From Nothopassalora personata (Eukaryota; Ascomycota; Dothideomycetes; Mycosphaerellales; Mycosphaerellaceae): a stretch of DNA of 64,000 nt. The position numbers were made by a program, and so were the translations under genes. The DNA is taken from assembly GCA_033816765.1 (NCBI GenBank), contig CM066295.1, positions 868,001-932,000 on the forward strand, written 5' to 3'. The notes beneath the pieces were generated by a model. That model made no database searches and was not told the origin of the DNA. It was given only the letters and a program-made list of their open reading frames with translations. Positions within the stretch are counted from its first letter, which is position 1; each line of letters starts with the position of its first letter. Shown piece by piece: positions 13,688-22,594 of the stretch.

Positions 13688-14330
13688 TCAAAGTGCTGAC
13701 CTGCCTCGTGCTTGTGGCCCGAGGCGCTGCGGGTGCCTTTGCACGGGAATGTGCTTGTTATCGGTGCATAGTGATCCCTTGGCGATATCGCGTATGTTGA
13801 GTAGAGAAACCCGACCCAGCCAGGACCTCCTATCATACGCCGCCACGTTCACGCAGTGAATATTCTCGCCTCGATCCTTCCTCCCATTCAGCGGATTGTT
13901 CTGGTCCCACGCCACGTCCAGCACCCACACAGTCTCCTTGAGGGTCCCGTCCTTCAGATACAACTTCCACCCATTGCCCGCGCGCTCGTTCAGGTAAGAA
14001 ATAATGTCTCGAGGACCGCACTCGTACCATTGCGCCTGTCAGATCCCGATCTTGCCGCAGCGCTCAAAAGAGAAGCTCTTAGCGTAACGTGCAGCGGACT
14101 CGCGGTCGATGAAGGCGCGGATGGGTAGAGGGTAGGTCCGTGCACCCTCGATATCGGAGTTGGGGCCGGGGCCGTTGTATTCTTCGACGAGGTGCTGGAC
14201 GATGTGGATCTTGTCGGGCTGGGCGTAGGCGTTCTGCGATGAAGGGCGGCTGGACGAAGCCGTCGTCCTTTTTGCCAGCGGGGCTCTTTCTGTTTGGACT
14301 GGAAGGTGGTCGGTGGTGATGCGACGACAT
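13688..14330 (-). pseudogene. Unrecognised gene with a frame change and an in-frame TGA
   Basis: The minus strand gives two convincing stretches in one frame: an upstream part reading AYAQPDKIHIVQHLVEEYNG to SFSFERCGKIGI (14041-14260) and a downstream part reading QAQWYECGPRDIISYLNERA to NIRDIAKGSL (13750-14038). They are separated only by a TGA at 14039-14041. The most natural start, ATG at 14330 (MSSHHHRPPSSPNRKS), is in another frame that must shift by about codon 33. I found no GT...AG pair that repairs both. It may be a broken gene or one with sequence errors; the family is not recognised. Confidence 0.42.
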
Positions 14331-14536
14331 TGCTGCGGTAGTGTTGACTTACACTGCGCCTGTCGTTGTGACTCGTGGCAAGTTTGGTGTGTTATTGTGT
14401 CAGCGAAGTGGTGATGTGCGATGTTGAGCGCAGCTCCGATAGTGGAGTGTTGCGCGGGAGGTGGTATTGAGGAGTTGAAAGTAGTCAGTAGAAGCTGGTT
14501 GTATAGAAGGTTGGAGATGCGGTCACATTCATTCAC

Positions 14537-14916
14537 CCAAGCTGGTGATGCTGTCCGTACTCATGAGCATGACATCTTCGCGTAACAGCGATTCGACATT
14601 GGCTCGGTTTTCGGTGATGTCGCAGTTTGCTCACCCATTGAGACTTTCTCTGCACGTGCTTCCACGAGCTTTGAACCTGCTGAATGAACCGCGGCTTCAT
14701 CGTATCGTCTGGAGCAGTCGAGCCGGTAGACGTGGTACTGTTGGATATCAGGAGAGTTCGAGCGTCTGTCGATGATTCAGTTGACGCCTGAGACTTTGTT
14801 CAACTACAAGGGTGATGGCCAGATGCCGAAAGAGTTGCATTTTTGGCTGCAGCTTGCACATTGCCCGCGTTGTATCGCTTCACAAGAGGCATTCGTCTTG
14901 ACGTACTTGGTGGTTC
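14537..14916. other. Intergenic, nothing recognised
   Basis: 380 bp between the broken gene and the 3' end of the membrane-protein gene. The plus-strand frame 14545-14775 is serine/arginine-rich without recognisable features. Confidence 0.4.
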
Positions 14917-15869
14917 TCATCTAAAATTTACTGACTTCGTCTGCACCTGATCCATCCCAACACCTGCGCAGTCATTCGTGATGAACCCAGGCTGCTGGCG
15001 TTCGCCGACCTGGCCTTCGTTCCTGCCGCAGATCCAGTTCCGAAGCACTTGTATGTAGCGTACGACCACGAAGACGACAATGCACGCAGCCAAGATTGCG
15101 ATGCAGTATCCTGTCACTGACCCAGCACCGTTCGCGCTGTCATCTTTTGTCAGTGAGGTGCCATGGCCGATGCTTCAAGCACTTACGGATCGAGGAAGTC
15201 GTAGACATATATGCCTTCCGTATCGTGGGTCAGGTAAGCCAGACCAAGGTAGCATGCCAAGATCACTATCAGAGTAGGTAGGTTAATCCAAGGGTGCGGT
15301 CTCGAACATGGAAGTATGACTTCGAAGAAGGCGAGGCCAGAGTTCATGGCATGCTGGGAGATGTTCGACCAGGTGCTGAACTGCGAGACGAAGGCTCCTT
15401 CTGACAGAACAGCCCAGTAGACGGCTGCGTCATTGCGTTAGTATGTGGTTCGCCGAGTCAACCAAAATTACGCACCAGTAACGATAAAAGGATAGACGGT
15501 CACGGTGGCGTAGAAGACACCATGCAGCCACTTCATCCACGTTGGCCATGACTGCAGCAATGCTTTGCCCCTCAGCGAGCATGAGACGGTATGTGCGGTC
15601 GCGAAGGCAAAATAAAAAGCCAGACCCCAGTAGCCAAGCACGGTGAAGTAGCTAAAGGACCGCTGGACTTGCTCGTCCTGTCCCTTATCAAGGCGGTATC
15701 CGATCGTATAGAACAGCACTACGAAGGCGTAGATGCTGAAGAGTGCGCGCAGGCCTGCCAGCACCGGAGATGGCAGCGCCCACGATCGGCAAAGGCCCTG
15801 GACATAGTCGTCTGTTGTTGATGATGTGTAAGAGGTTTGGATTGAACGCACGATCCGGGTAGCCATCAT
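14917..15869 (-). CDS. Polytopic membrane protein (FAR-17a/AIG1- or UPF0641-like), three exons
   Basis: Exons are 15476-15869, 15187-15424 and 14917-15136. Intron 1 (51 nt) has donor GTGCGT, a TACTAAC branch site and acceptor GCAG; intron 2 (50 nt) has donor GTAAGT and acceptor ACAG. The product is 283 residues from the first in-frame ATG. I count about six hydrophobic spans, for example LRALFSIYAFVVLFYTIGY, YFTVLGYWGLAFYFAF, LPTLIVILACYLGLAYL and YCIAILAACIVVFVVV, with a polar cytosolic tail. The spacing of spans and the end of exon 2 (TLIVILACYLGLAYLTH, then GIYVYDFLDP) recall the fungal FAR-17a/AIG1-like or UPF0641 membrane proteins; some animal members of the AIG1 group are lipid hydrolases. 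That family call is tentative, the multi-span structure is not. Confidence 0.7.
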
Positions 15870-16002
15870 GGCGGTGTAGCCGGAGAGGAGCAAGGATTGG
15901 CAGGCCGGGTAGAACTAATCTTGACGTTACACAAGGACGGCACCCGGTAATATTTACTTGATCCCCTTCTTCGATATTTCACCTTCGACCAACAGGATGT
16001 CG

Positions 16003-16034
16003 GTGGAGAGGGAGAGGGAGAGGGAGAGGAAGAA
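16003..16034. repeat. GAGAGG microsatellite
   Basis: About five GGAGAG units in a row on the plus strand, lying between the membrane-protein gene and the larger tandem repeat. Confidence 0.8.
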
Positions 16035-16087
16035 GACACGACGTTTTTGAGTCATGTCCTCAACGGGCTGACTACTGGCAATACCGG

Positions 16088-16620
16088 TAAACTTAGTTGG
16101 GGTGCATCGAACATTGACCTCCATTACCTAGGCAATAGACAGATTTCATGGTGCTAGAGCAGTAGAAGTCTTGCGCCCGTGAAGCACGGTCGCACGTCAA
16201 GCACACTCCCAGTAAACTTAGTTGGGATGCATCGAACATTGACCTCCATTACCTAGGCAATAGACAGATTTCATGGTGCTGTGCGCGTGAGAGCAGTAGA
16301 AGTCTTGCGCCCGTGAAGCACGCAACACGGTCGCACGTCAAGCACACTCCCAGTAAACTTAGTTGGGGTGCATCGAATATCGACCTCGATTACCTGGGCA
16401 ATAGACAGATTGCATGGTGCTGTGCTCCACATGCGACCGTGCTTTTCGCGTGAGAGCAGTAGAAGTCTTGTGCCTGTGACGCACGGTCGCACGTCAAGCA
16501 CACTCCCAGTAAGCTTGGTTGGGGTGCATCGAATATTGATTGACCTCAATTATTACCTAGGCAATAGACAGATTTCATGGTGCTGTGCTCCACATATGCG
16601 ACCGTGCTTCAAGCGCACCT
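16088..16620. repeat. Four-copy direct tandem repeat, 125-156 bp period
   Basis: Copies begin at about 16088, 16213, 16354 and 16510, each with TAAACTTAGTTGGGGTGCAT or a close variant, followed by a block containing CCTAGGCAATAGACAGATTT and, in the first three, GCACGGTCGCACGTCAAGCA and CACACTCCCAG. Periods grow from 125 to 141 to 156 bp through inserted blocks, and copy 4 is cut short. Copies 3 and 4 contain TGCGACCGTGC, the exact inverse of GCACGGTCGCA, so copy 3 can fold as a stem (16432-16442 with 16481-16491). No coding content is evident. Confidence 0.88.
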
Positions 16621-17088
16621 GGGAGAGAATATCGTGGCAGGTAGACATCCACATTTGCTAGATTGGCATTGCTTGTATCTGCGAGATGCTGAGAGATTCT
16701 TCTTGCCACGCTTCAGTCTGCGCTGTGGGTCATCAACCTCTCCTGCTACGCCAGCGACATTGGCAGTACGCTTCTTGGAGCCAGCACTGCCTCCCTTACG
16801 GCTCCTGCTCTGCTTCGCAGGACCTGCGGCCTCTAGAGCTCTACCTGTGCCAAGCCTTCCTTACTCCAAACCGATCCTGCGCGCGAGCATATCCTGTTCT
16901 TGAATCACGTTCTTCTTATTTCCGGACTTGGACTTGGGTACACTCGTTTTGGGGGCACTCGTCGCCTCCGGCTCGTTCAATCTGCTTGCCTCGCGCTTCT
17001 TGCGCTTCTCCTTCAACGTGGCTGCCTTGTTATGGTTGGAAGTAACGACGGGCAGCTGAGCCTTGACCGATCTGGCCGGCGCGTACAC
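16609..17088 (-). pseudogene. Lysine/arginine-rich protein gene with a premature TAA
   Basis: One minus-strand frame reads through about 160 codons of basic, low-complexity protein (ATLKEKRKKREASRLNE early, then TSVPKSKSGNKKNVIQEQD, SRSRKGGSAGSKKRTANVAG and RRLKRGKKNLSASRR), ending with TGA at 16609-16611. A single TAA at 16861-16863 interrupts it. That codon follows GAG and would be CAA before a C-to-T change at CpA, the change made by RIP. No clear ATG was found. The composition suggests a nuclear, nucleic-acid-binding tail. Its end overlaps the last tandem-repeat copy. Confidence 0.42.
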
Positions 17089-17099
17089 AGACTGCCGTG

Positions 17100-17520
17100 A
17101 GTATGTCTTTTAGGATAAGACGGTTGTTATTAATCGCTAGAAGTACCTACTTAACATACTACGAGTAGGTATAGATCTCTAGCTCTCTAGATCTATTTTT
17201 AGGAATGCTCTATTTAAAGGAAGGAAACGAGATAAGTCTTAATTAACAAGAAGCTATAGTTGTAGTAATAGCTTCGCGATCAGCATCGTCTACGCTATTA
17301 TCGACTATTACTATCAAGTCGATAGTCGCTAAGCTAGTAGTAGTAGCGGTTTCTTAATTGAAGGCTTAATAGCGTTTACTATAACTAGGCAATAATATAT
17401 TCTCAACTAGTTGTATATATACTCTTGCGTTAACGAAGCCCGCCTTATCATCGAACTACTTCTCCTATCCGGCGACATACTAAATCACGCTATATACTAG
17501 CTAAACTACTTGCCACAAAG
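17100..17520. repeat. AT-rich, RIP-like patch
   Basis: Base composition changes sharply here: TA, AG and CT steps dominate while CA and TG are rare, as in the large block from 27 kb. No frame of any length is open. Probably the stub of a RIP-mutated transposon. Confidence 0.6.
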
Positions 17521-17860
17521 CTGCAATACAAAGGCCCCTGGACAATGGATAAGGATCTCGCACCAGGTACCTTTATGCTGCTCGAGAAATGGTGTCGACC
17601 TTCGAGACAAGAAGAATTTAGCTGCAGCTCCACATCCTGCGATGCAAACCGCATGGATGTAAAGGCAGGACAGAAAGACAAGTAACCAACATTGCAGTGG
17701 ACGCAGCCACGTGGCTAAAGAGTCTCAAGATGGACGTGATCAGCACAGCAGATGAGAACAGAGGCTATTATTCCATGTTCAACAGTCACATGGACACAGC
17801 AAAGCTTGCCTGCTTTCAGTTTCATTCCGGTTGGCTTGAGAGACACGCACCACAAGAGGC

Positions 17861-19949
17861 TCATGATCTAGAGTTCGCAAGGACGATCCGAAATCCATTC
17901 CCTCTCCAGTACCCATTCGGCTCCAGACTGCCGCGATATGTGCAGTTCGCCTTCAGCTTCCCGCTCGAAAAGCAGCCTCCTCTCAATACTCGCCGCACAT
18001 TTGCAGGAGCAGAATCATTCTCTCTTTCATCCTTCTGCCTCCAAGGATAGCCAAAAGACGGAGCGGCCATATCCTCACCCCACAAAGTGCTACACCACTC
18101 CCAGATATTCCCGGCCAAGTCATGACAACCATATGGCGATTGTCCCCCTGGAAAGAGACCTACCGCACAAGTGCCATTGAGACTGATCTCTTCGGAATTG
18201 CAAGCATCGTCCCTCCAAGTGTTGCCCCAGGGGTAGACGCGATTCTCATGATTAGTGTCTTCGTTCTCAGAGCCTCTAGCAGCTCGCTCCCATTCTGGCT
18301 CAGTGGGCAATCTCACTTCTTCACTTCGATCAATTTTACCAATCTCGCGCCATTTCTCAGTCAAGCCAATTGCAGTAAGCGACTGCATCATACCATGTCA
18401 GATCCGTGGCAGGAACGTTGTGTCTTCTTGGATCGTGTTGATCGGGACTCAGCCAACGCCTCCCTGTCTCATTGACAAAGACAAGATAGTCGAGGACAAT
18501 GACTGGGTATATGCCGATACGGAAATTGTCGAAATAGACTTGATGGGCAGGTTGTGAGTTCGGATGTGTGTTTGAGCCGATGGTGGACACGCCAGCAGGT
18601 ATCACAGCCAGTGCTGTGAGGTTACGAGGATCACCAAGTCTCGATAACACACTTCCGGCTTCCTGCCGCTCGTCAAAAGGAAGAGCGATTTCTTCGACAG
18701 TCGTGGTCGCGTGCTGTACGATTCGACCTCGTACTTCAGGTGTGAGCTGGGCCTCAAAAGGTGCCAAAAGAAGCGCCCCATGCAGTACATGAGATCCGGT
18801 GCCTTGGAGAATCGTGACAGCCATGCTATGAAGCTTTCCAACCCAACGTTTGTTACGTTCAAGCAGACTGCGGACTACGGCTGTTGAGTCGAATGAGTCG
18901 AAATGCAGCAACTTCGCTGCCAATTCAGCTGTTCGATCGACGTTCAAGGTCGATAAGTGATGTGCAGCAATCAATGTCTTGATCTTTCGCGTTGAGGCAA
19001 GCCAAGTTTCACCCAGCAAAACAGTAGGGACTGCTGCCCTATTGAGCCGTTCCTGGAGCGCTCTTCTCCCCAGGATGTCTACCTCCTTTTCGTCCGGGAT
19101 AAATCTCGACAACCAGGCGTCTAGAGTCTCCTCAGCATCAAAACCAACATGCGCGGCCTGCAAAGCAAGTGCAAATATAGTGGGATTTGCCGCAGCCCGA
19201 CCGACAGCAATGTTCGAGGGCTCCGACCAAGCGTCGAGAAGCTGAGTAATCTTACGTCGGCGAGAGGCTTCCAGTAATGGCGCCAAGCTGTGTTTGTTCA
19301 AGCTTGGAGGCAGGCGGAGTCCAGAAAGTGCCACCGAATCAGCCAGGACCAGAAGACGATGCTTGTTGTGGCCGGATTGTGAGATCTGCTCAATAATAGC
19401 AGCGAGGAGCTCCGCTGCCTGTGCTCCTGCATTTTCAATACCATCCAAGATCATCAGGAGCTCTTGACTTGAATCTTCATCCGCATGAGCTAGCAGTCTC
19501 GGTATCTTGTCATCTGAAATTCGCTGCAGTGTCTGAGCGTCGTCAATGGCAAAGTAGCAAGGCGCCAATCGTGTCGTATCCCAGGACTCTTCCTGCACAT
19601 GACCAGCTTCATTCCTAAACACCTCTATCAAGGCTGGTGCACCCTTCTTGGCAACGCGAAAGCATAGGTGCTTAGCAAAAGTCGTCTTCCCGCCACCAGC
19701 TTCACCACTCAGCAGAACAATTCCATTATCGCGAGCCACTTCCAAAGCAGAGTAGAAGACCGGATCCTGCAGTTTCTCATCGACCTTGCCTCTGCGTAGA
19801 CCCTTTGCAGCTTTATCTTCAAAAGTGAAGGTCGATAGGAGCGGTATGTATCCAGTTGCGAGATCGATGTTTCGTCCGTTTGGAAGGACGAGAAGAGGTC
19901 GGCTTCCGAAGGTGACAGCAGCATGTCTGTGTTCTTCAATAAAGCCCAT
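17861..19949 (-). CDS. P-loop NTPase fused to FGE-sulfatase (SUMF1/EgtB-like) domain, frameshifted
   Basis: A long intronless reading of about 695 residues split by a one-base shift. The first frame (18357-19949, 530 codons) has a Walker A loop GEAGGGKTT (residues 82-90) and a Walker B-like LLMILDGIENAG (about 165-176), which is the NACHT-style hhhhDG(I/L) form; a helical region follows. From about residue 440 an FGE-sulfatase (C-type lectin-like) domain begins with LTALAVIPAGVSTIGSN and reaches LTWYDAVAYCNWL. The second frame (17861 to about 18375) continues it with EVRLPTEPEWERAARG, YPWGNTWRDD, GCHDLAGNIWEWC and RVLRGGCFSSG to NGFRIVLAN. The paired active-site cysteines of true formylglycine-generating enzyme are not in their usual places, so a binding or sensing role is more likely than catalysis (inference). 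The shift lies near 18360-18372. The gene is divergent from the thioredoxin-like gene. Confidence 0.8.
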
Positions 19950-20191
19950 GGCGCAAGAAACTTGGGCACTACAATCTGCAGAAATTCACGACATATCAGT
20001 CAGCTGAGCAAGTAGAGAAGTCGTTATGGTCCGGCTATATGGTATAAGCACCAAGTGGGTCCCGGTCGCCAATCCTTGCTGATACAGTAATCGGGCGGTG
20101 AAAAGACGTGAGTAACGATAATCTTCTAACACTCTCCTCCTTTCCGCAGTCACATCCACAATTCCGAACAACGTTCATACTGGCCACCACA

Positions 20192-20626
20192 ATGCCGATC
20201 ATCTCAGACTTCACGCTCCCAACCTCGGCCGAACAATTGCACCCACCTACAGAGGCGCCACTGTTCATCGCTTTTCTCGCGTCAAACGACCCAAGCACAG
20301 GTCGACCATGGTGCCCAGATGTAGTCGCCGCTCTACCAGTACTCAACCAGACTTTCCAAGGAGATGGCTCACCTCAAGTTGCATATGTAGAAGTGGGACA
20401 GAGGCCCGAGTATGAGTATACGTGTGGAACCGTGGTCGGATATATTGTTAACTGCTTCGTGCCCAGATGGAAAGATCCGAACGTCGTTTATCGCACCAAA
20501 TGGAATGTACACAACACACCAACACTGGCTCGTTACGAGAGGGTGGGTGGCAAAGTGCAAGAAGCCGGGCGACTAGTTGAAGGCGAGATTTTGGACCCGA
20601 AGCGCTTGCAGGCGCTGATAAAGTAG
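20192..20626 (+). CDS. Thioredoxin-like protein, TRP14/TXNDC17 (DUF953) family
   Basis: A 144-residue cytosolic thioredoxin-fold protein, near the usual length for the family, which reduces disulfides of small substrates rather than classic thioredoxin targets. The conserved region reads NDPSTGRPWCPDV (Cys41), followed by a helix, VAYVEVGQRPEY, and the cis-proline region HNTPTLARYE. The second active-site cysteine of the usual WCPDC is replaced by valine, so a normal dithiol cycle is not possible at this site. The ATG at 20192 is chosen because it places IISDFTLP at the N-terminus; the frame stays open upstream without another ATG. It is divergent from the NTPase-FGE gene (242 bp between starts) and ends 24 bp from the stop of the opposing MFS gene. 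Confidence 0.85.
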   Translation: MPIISDFTLPTSAEQLHPPTEAPLFIAFLASNDPSTGRPWCPDVVAALPVLNQTFQGDGSPQVAYVEVGQRPEYEYTCGTVVGYIVNCFVPRWKDPNVVYRTKWNVHNTPTLARYERVGGKVQEAGRLVEGEILDPKRLQALIK

Positions 20627-20650
20627 GTCATCGAACCCGAATATACAAAC

Positions 20651-22219
20651 TCATGCCGAGCGTTCCGCCGAAATGGGCCTGCTCGTTGCACTGTCAGCCA
20701 CCTCGTCTGTGGAATCGCCATCGATCCCTCGCTTTTGCTCCCGTCTGTACAGGAGTCTCATAGTTGTGACGAATGTAATCGCTAGACCTCCGAACAAAAT
20801 GAGAATCTGATAGCCATATTTGTACTTTGGCGCATCATACGTCGGGAACAGCACCAGGGGCACCCAAAGTACCCAGGCATAGGATATGACATTAGCTACT
20901 GCAACTAGGAGTTGCCTCAGATTTGCATCTCCAGCATTGAGCTTCGTGGCCCAAGCGATGAGAACCGGCGTGGCAGCAGAGCCAGCGTAAGACAGGTAGT
21001 ACGCAAACATGAGTGCCGCCTTTGGGATATTCCAGACAGATAGTAGGATGTTCGACAGGATCATGAGAAATTGTAAGCAGATGATCAACCAGTAGAATTG
21101 ACCAGTCTTGTCCGCAATCATGCCCCAGATCAGTGTGACGACGATAGCCAGAGCATTCCCGCCAGTAGGAAGGTAGTTGATCTTGTCGACACTATACCCT
21201 TCTGCTTTGAGCCACAAATTGAAGTAACTCGTCGCGGTGTGGCATGCAGCGATCATCGTGTACGAAGCAACGAAAATCCAAAGTTTCCAGCTTGTTAGGA
21301 TGCGCTTGATCTCCTTCAGCGTGAGCTTTGCTGGAGCTTGTTGGCCGAATTTCTCAACTCGTTCGATGCCATATCGAATGTGTTCTGCAGACCAATAAAA
21401 GGCTCGAGTGTTGTACGGAGTGTCCGGTAGGAGGATGAAGCCGGCTATGGCAATCGGAAAAGAAATGATGCCATCCATAACGAAAAGCCATCTCCAGCCT
21501 GCCAAGCCAGCATGGCCATTCATACCATTGTAAAGAGCAGCCTGCAAGTACCCGCTGAACATACTGGCGATAGATTCGATTTCGAGCAGAATCGCTGTCC
21601 GCTTCGTCAACTCTTTTGGACCATACCAAGAACCGAGGATAGCGATGTAGCCAGGAAAGGCGCAAGCTTCAAACAACCCGGTGAAGAAGCGCAGCGCGTA
21701 CATTGTCTCGATGTTCTTCGAGAAGCCCATGCCAATAACCAGAGCAGACCAGGCAATTTCGCAAGATGGTATGAGAATCGAAGGCCGAACGAAGCGCAGC
21801 TGTGACATTTGTGCGGGAACACTTCCGATGATAACCCCAAGACTGAAGTACGTGTTGAGCCAGTTCCGTTCGTTGCCGTACAGTCCAAGGTCCTCCTTCA
21901 TGCCGCTGACGAAAGCATTGCTGTAGTTGGTTTGGTCGAGGTATTTGATAAAGTATCCCAAGCAAACGATCGGAAACAGGAACATGTCCAGTCTGCGTAC
22001 ATAGCGCCGATATTCTGGTTCGCCATCGGCACTGTCCCAGACGAATGATAGTACCCTTCGCCAGAGAGATGATTTCTGTCGCTCATCTGAAGCGTCGGTG
22101 ACCGCAACTTTTGTAACACCTTTGGCCGCATCGCGGTTGCTCGAAGGCCGAGCAACAGTGACGCTTACGTCTTTGATGTCCGTCATTCCGCGGCTGTCGT
22201 GTTGACGCAAGGCGATCAT
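20651..22219 (-). CDS. MFS transporter, anion:cation symporter (Dal5/Fen2/Liz1-like)
   Basis: A 522-residue major facilitator with about 12 membrane spans and cytosolic ends. Family hallmarks are YRRYVRRLDMFLFPIVCLGY followed by LDQTNYSNAFVSGMKEDLGL after span 1, WSALVIGMGFSKN and ALRFFTGLFEACAFPGYIAI, and a central loop. This is the group of fungal carriers for allantoate, pantothenate, vitamins and small carboxylates, driven by protons. Liz1/Fen2 pantothenate carriers are the closest by eye, but the substrate is uncertain. The first ATG of the frame was used; a second lies 11 codons in. It shares a 375-bp upstream region with the solute-binding protein gene, hinting at common control and perhaps a common substrate. 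Confidence 0.9.
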   Translation of the reverse strand: MIALRQHDSRGMTDIKDVSVTVARPSSNRDAAKGVTKVAVTDASDERQKSSLWRRVLSFVWDSADGEPEYRRYVRRLDMFLFPIVCLGYFIKYLDQTNYSNAFVSGMKEDLGLYGNERNWLNTYFSLGVIIGSVPAQMSQLRFVRPSILIPSCEIAWSALVIGMGFSKNIETMYALRFFTGLFEACAFPGYIAILGSWYGPKELTKRTAILLEIESIASMFSGYLQAALYNGMNGHAGLAGWRWLFVMDGIISFPIAIAGFILLPDTPYNTRAFYWSAEHIRYGIERVEKFGQQAPAKLTLKEIKRILTSWKLWIFVASYTMIAACHTATSYFNLWLKAEGYSVDKINYLPTGGNALAIVVTLIWGMIADKTGQFYWLIICLQFLMILSNILLSVWNIPKAALMFAYYLSYAGSAATPVLIAWATKLNAGDANLRQLLVAVANVISYAWVLWVPLVLFPTYDAPKYKYGYQILILFGGLAITFVTTMRLLYRREQKRGIDGDSTDEVADSATSRPISAERSA

Positions 22220-22594
22220 GTATGCAGCACGTAAAGGTCGCGATGGAATTGGGGTAATCTATGCGTACTCTCAGCCTTGTTTCCCGGCTCCTGGCATCCG
22301 TCCTGTCGCCTAGCAAGACCCATTGCAAAATCTTCAGCAAAATCGGGTTGTCGCATGCCTGCTGGCCGCGCCTAACGGATGCTTGCCCGCCTATGATCAT
22401 GGCACAAGGTTGATCTCGCAATCTTCGCTTGGTTGATAACATTTCGGGAGAAGGCCGGTATCGATGATCGGGCCGGCGTCTGCAGCCGAGACACATGGCG
22501 AACATGTTCTGGACAGTGGTGGAGAGGAAGTGTACTTCTTGGAATCTAAGCGAGCTGCACAATATTCGCTCAAACAATCCAAAAACACACAATC
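22220..22594. promoter_or_regulatory. Shared divergent promoter of MFS and solute-binding protein genes
   Basis: 375 bp between two start codons facing away from each other. It includes an AT-poor stretch and, near 22560-22594, an A-rich leader before the plus-strand ATG (CAAACAATCC, AAAAACACACAATC). No binding site is assigned. Confidence 0.5.
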
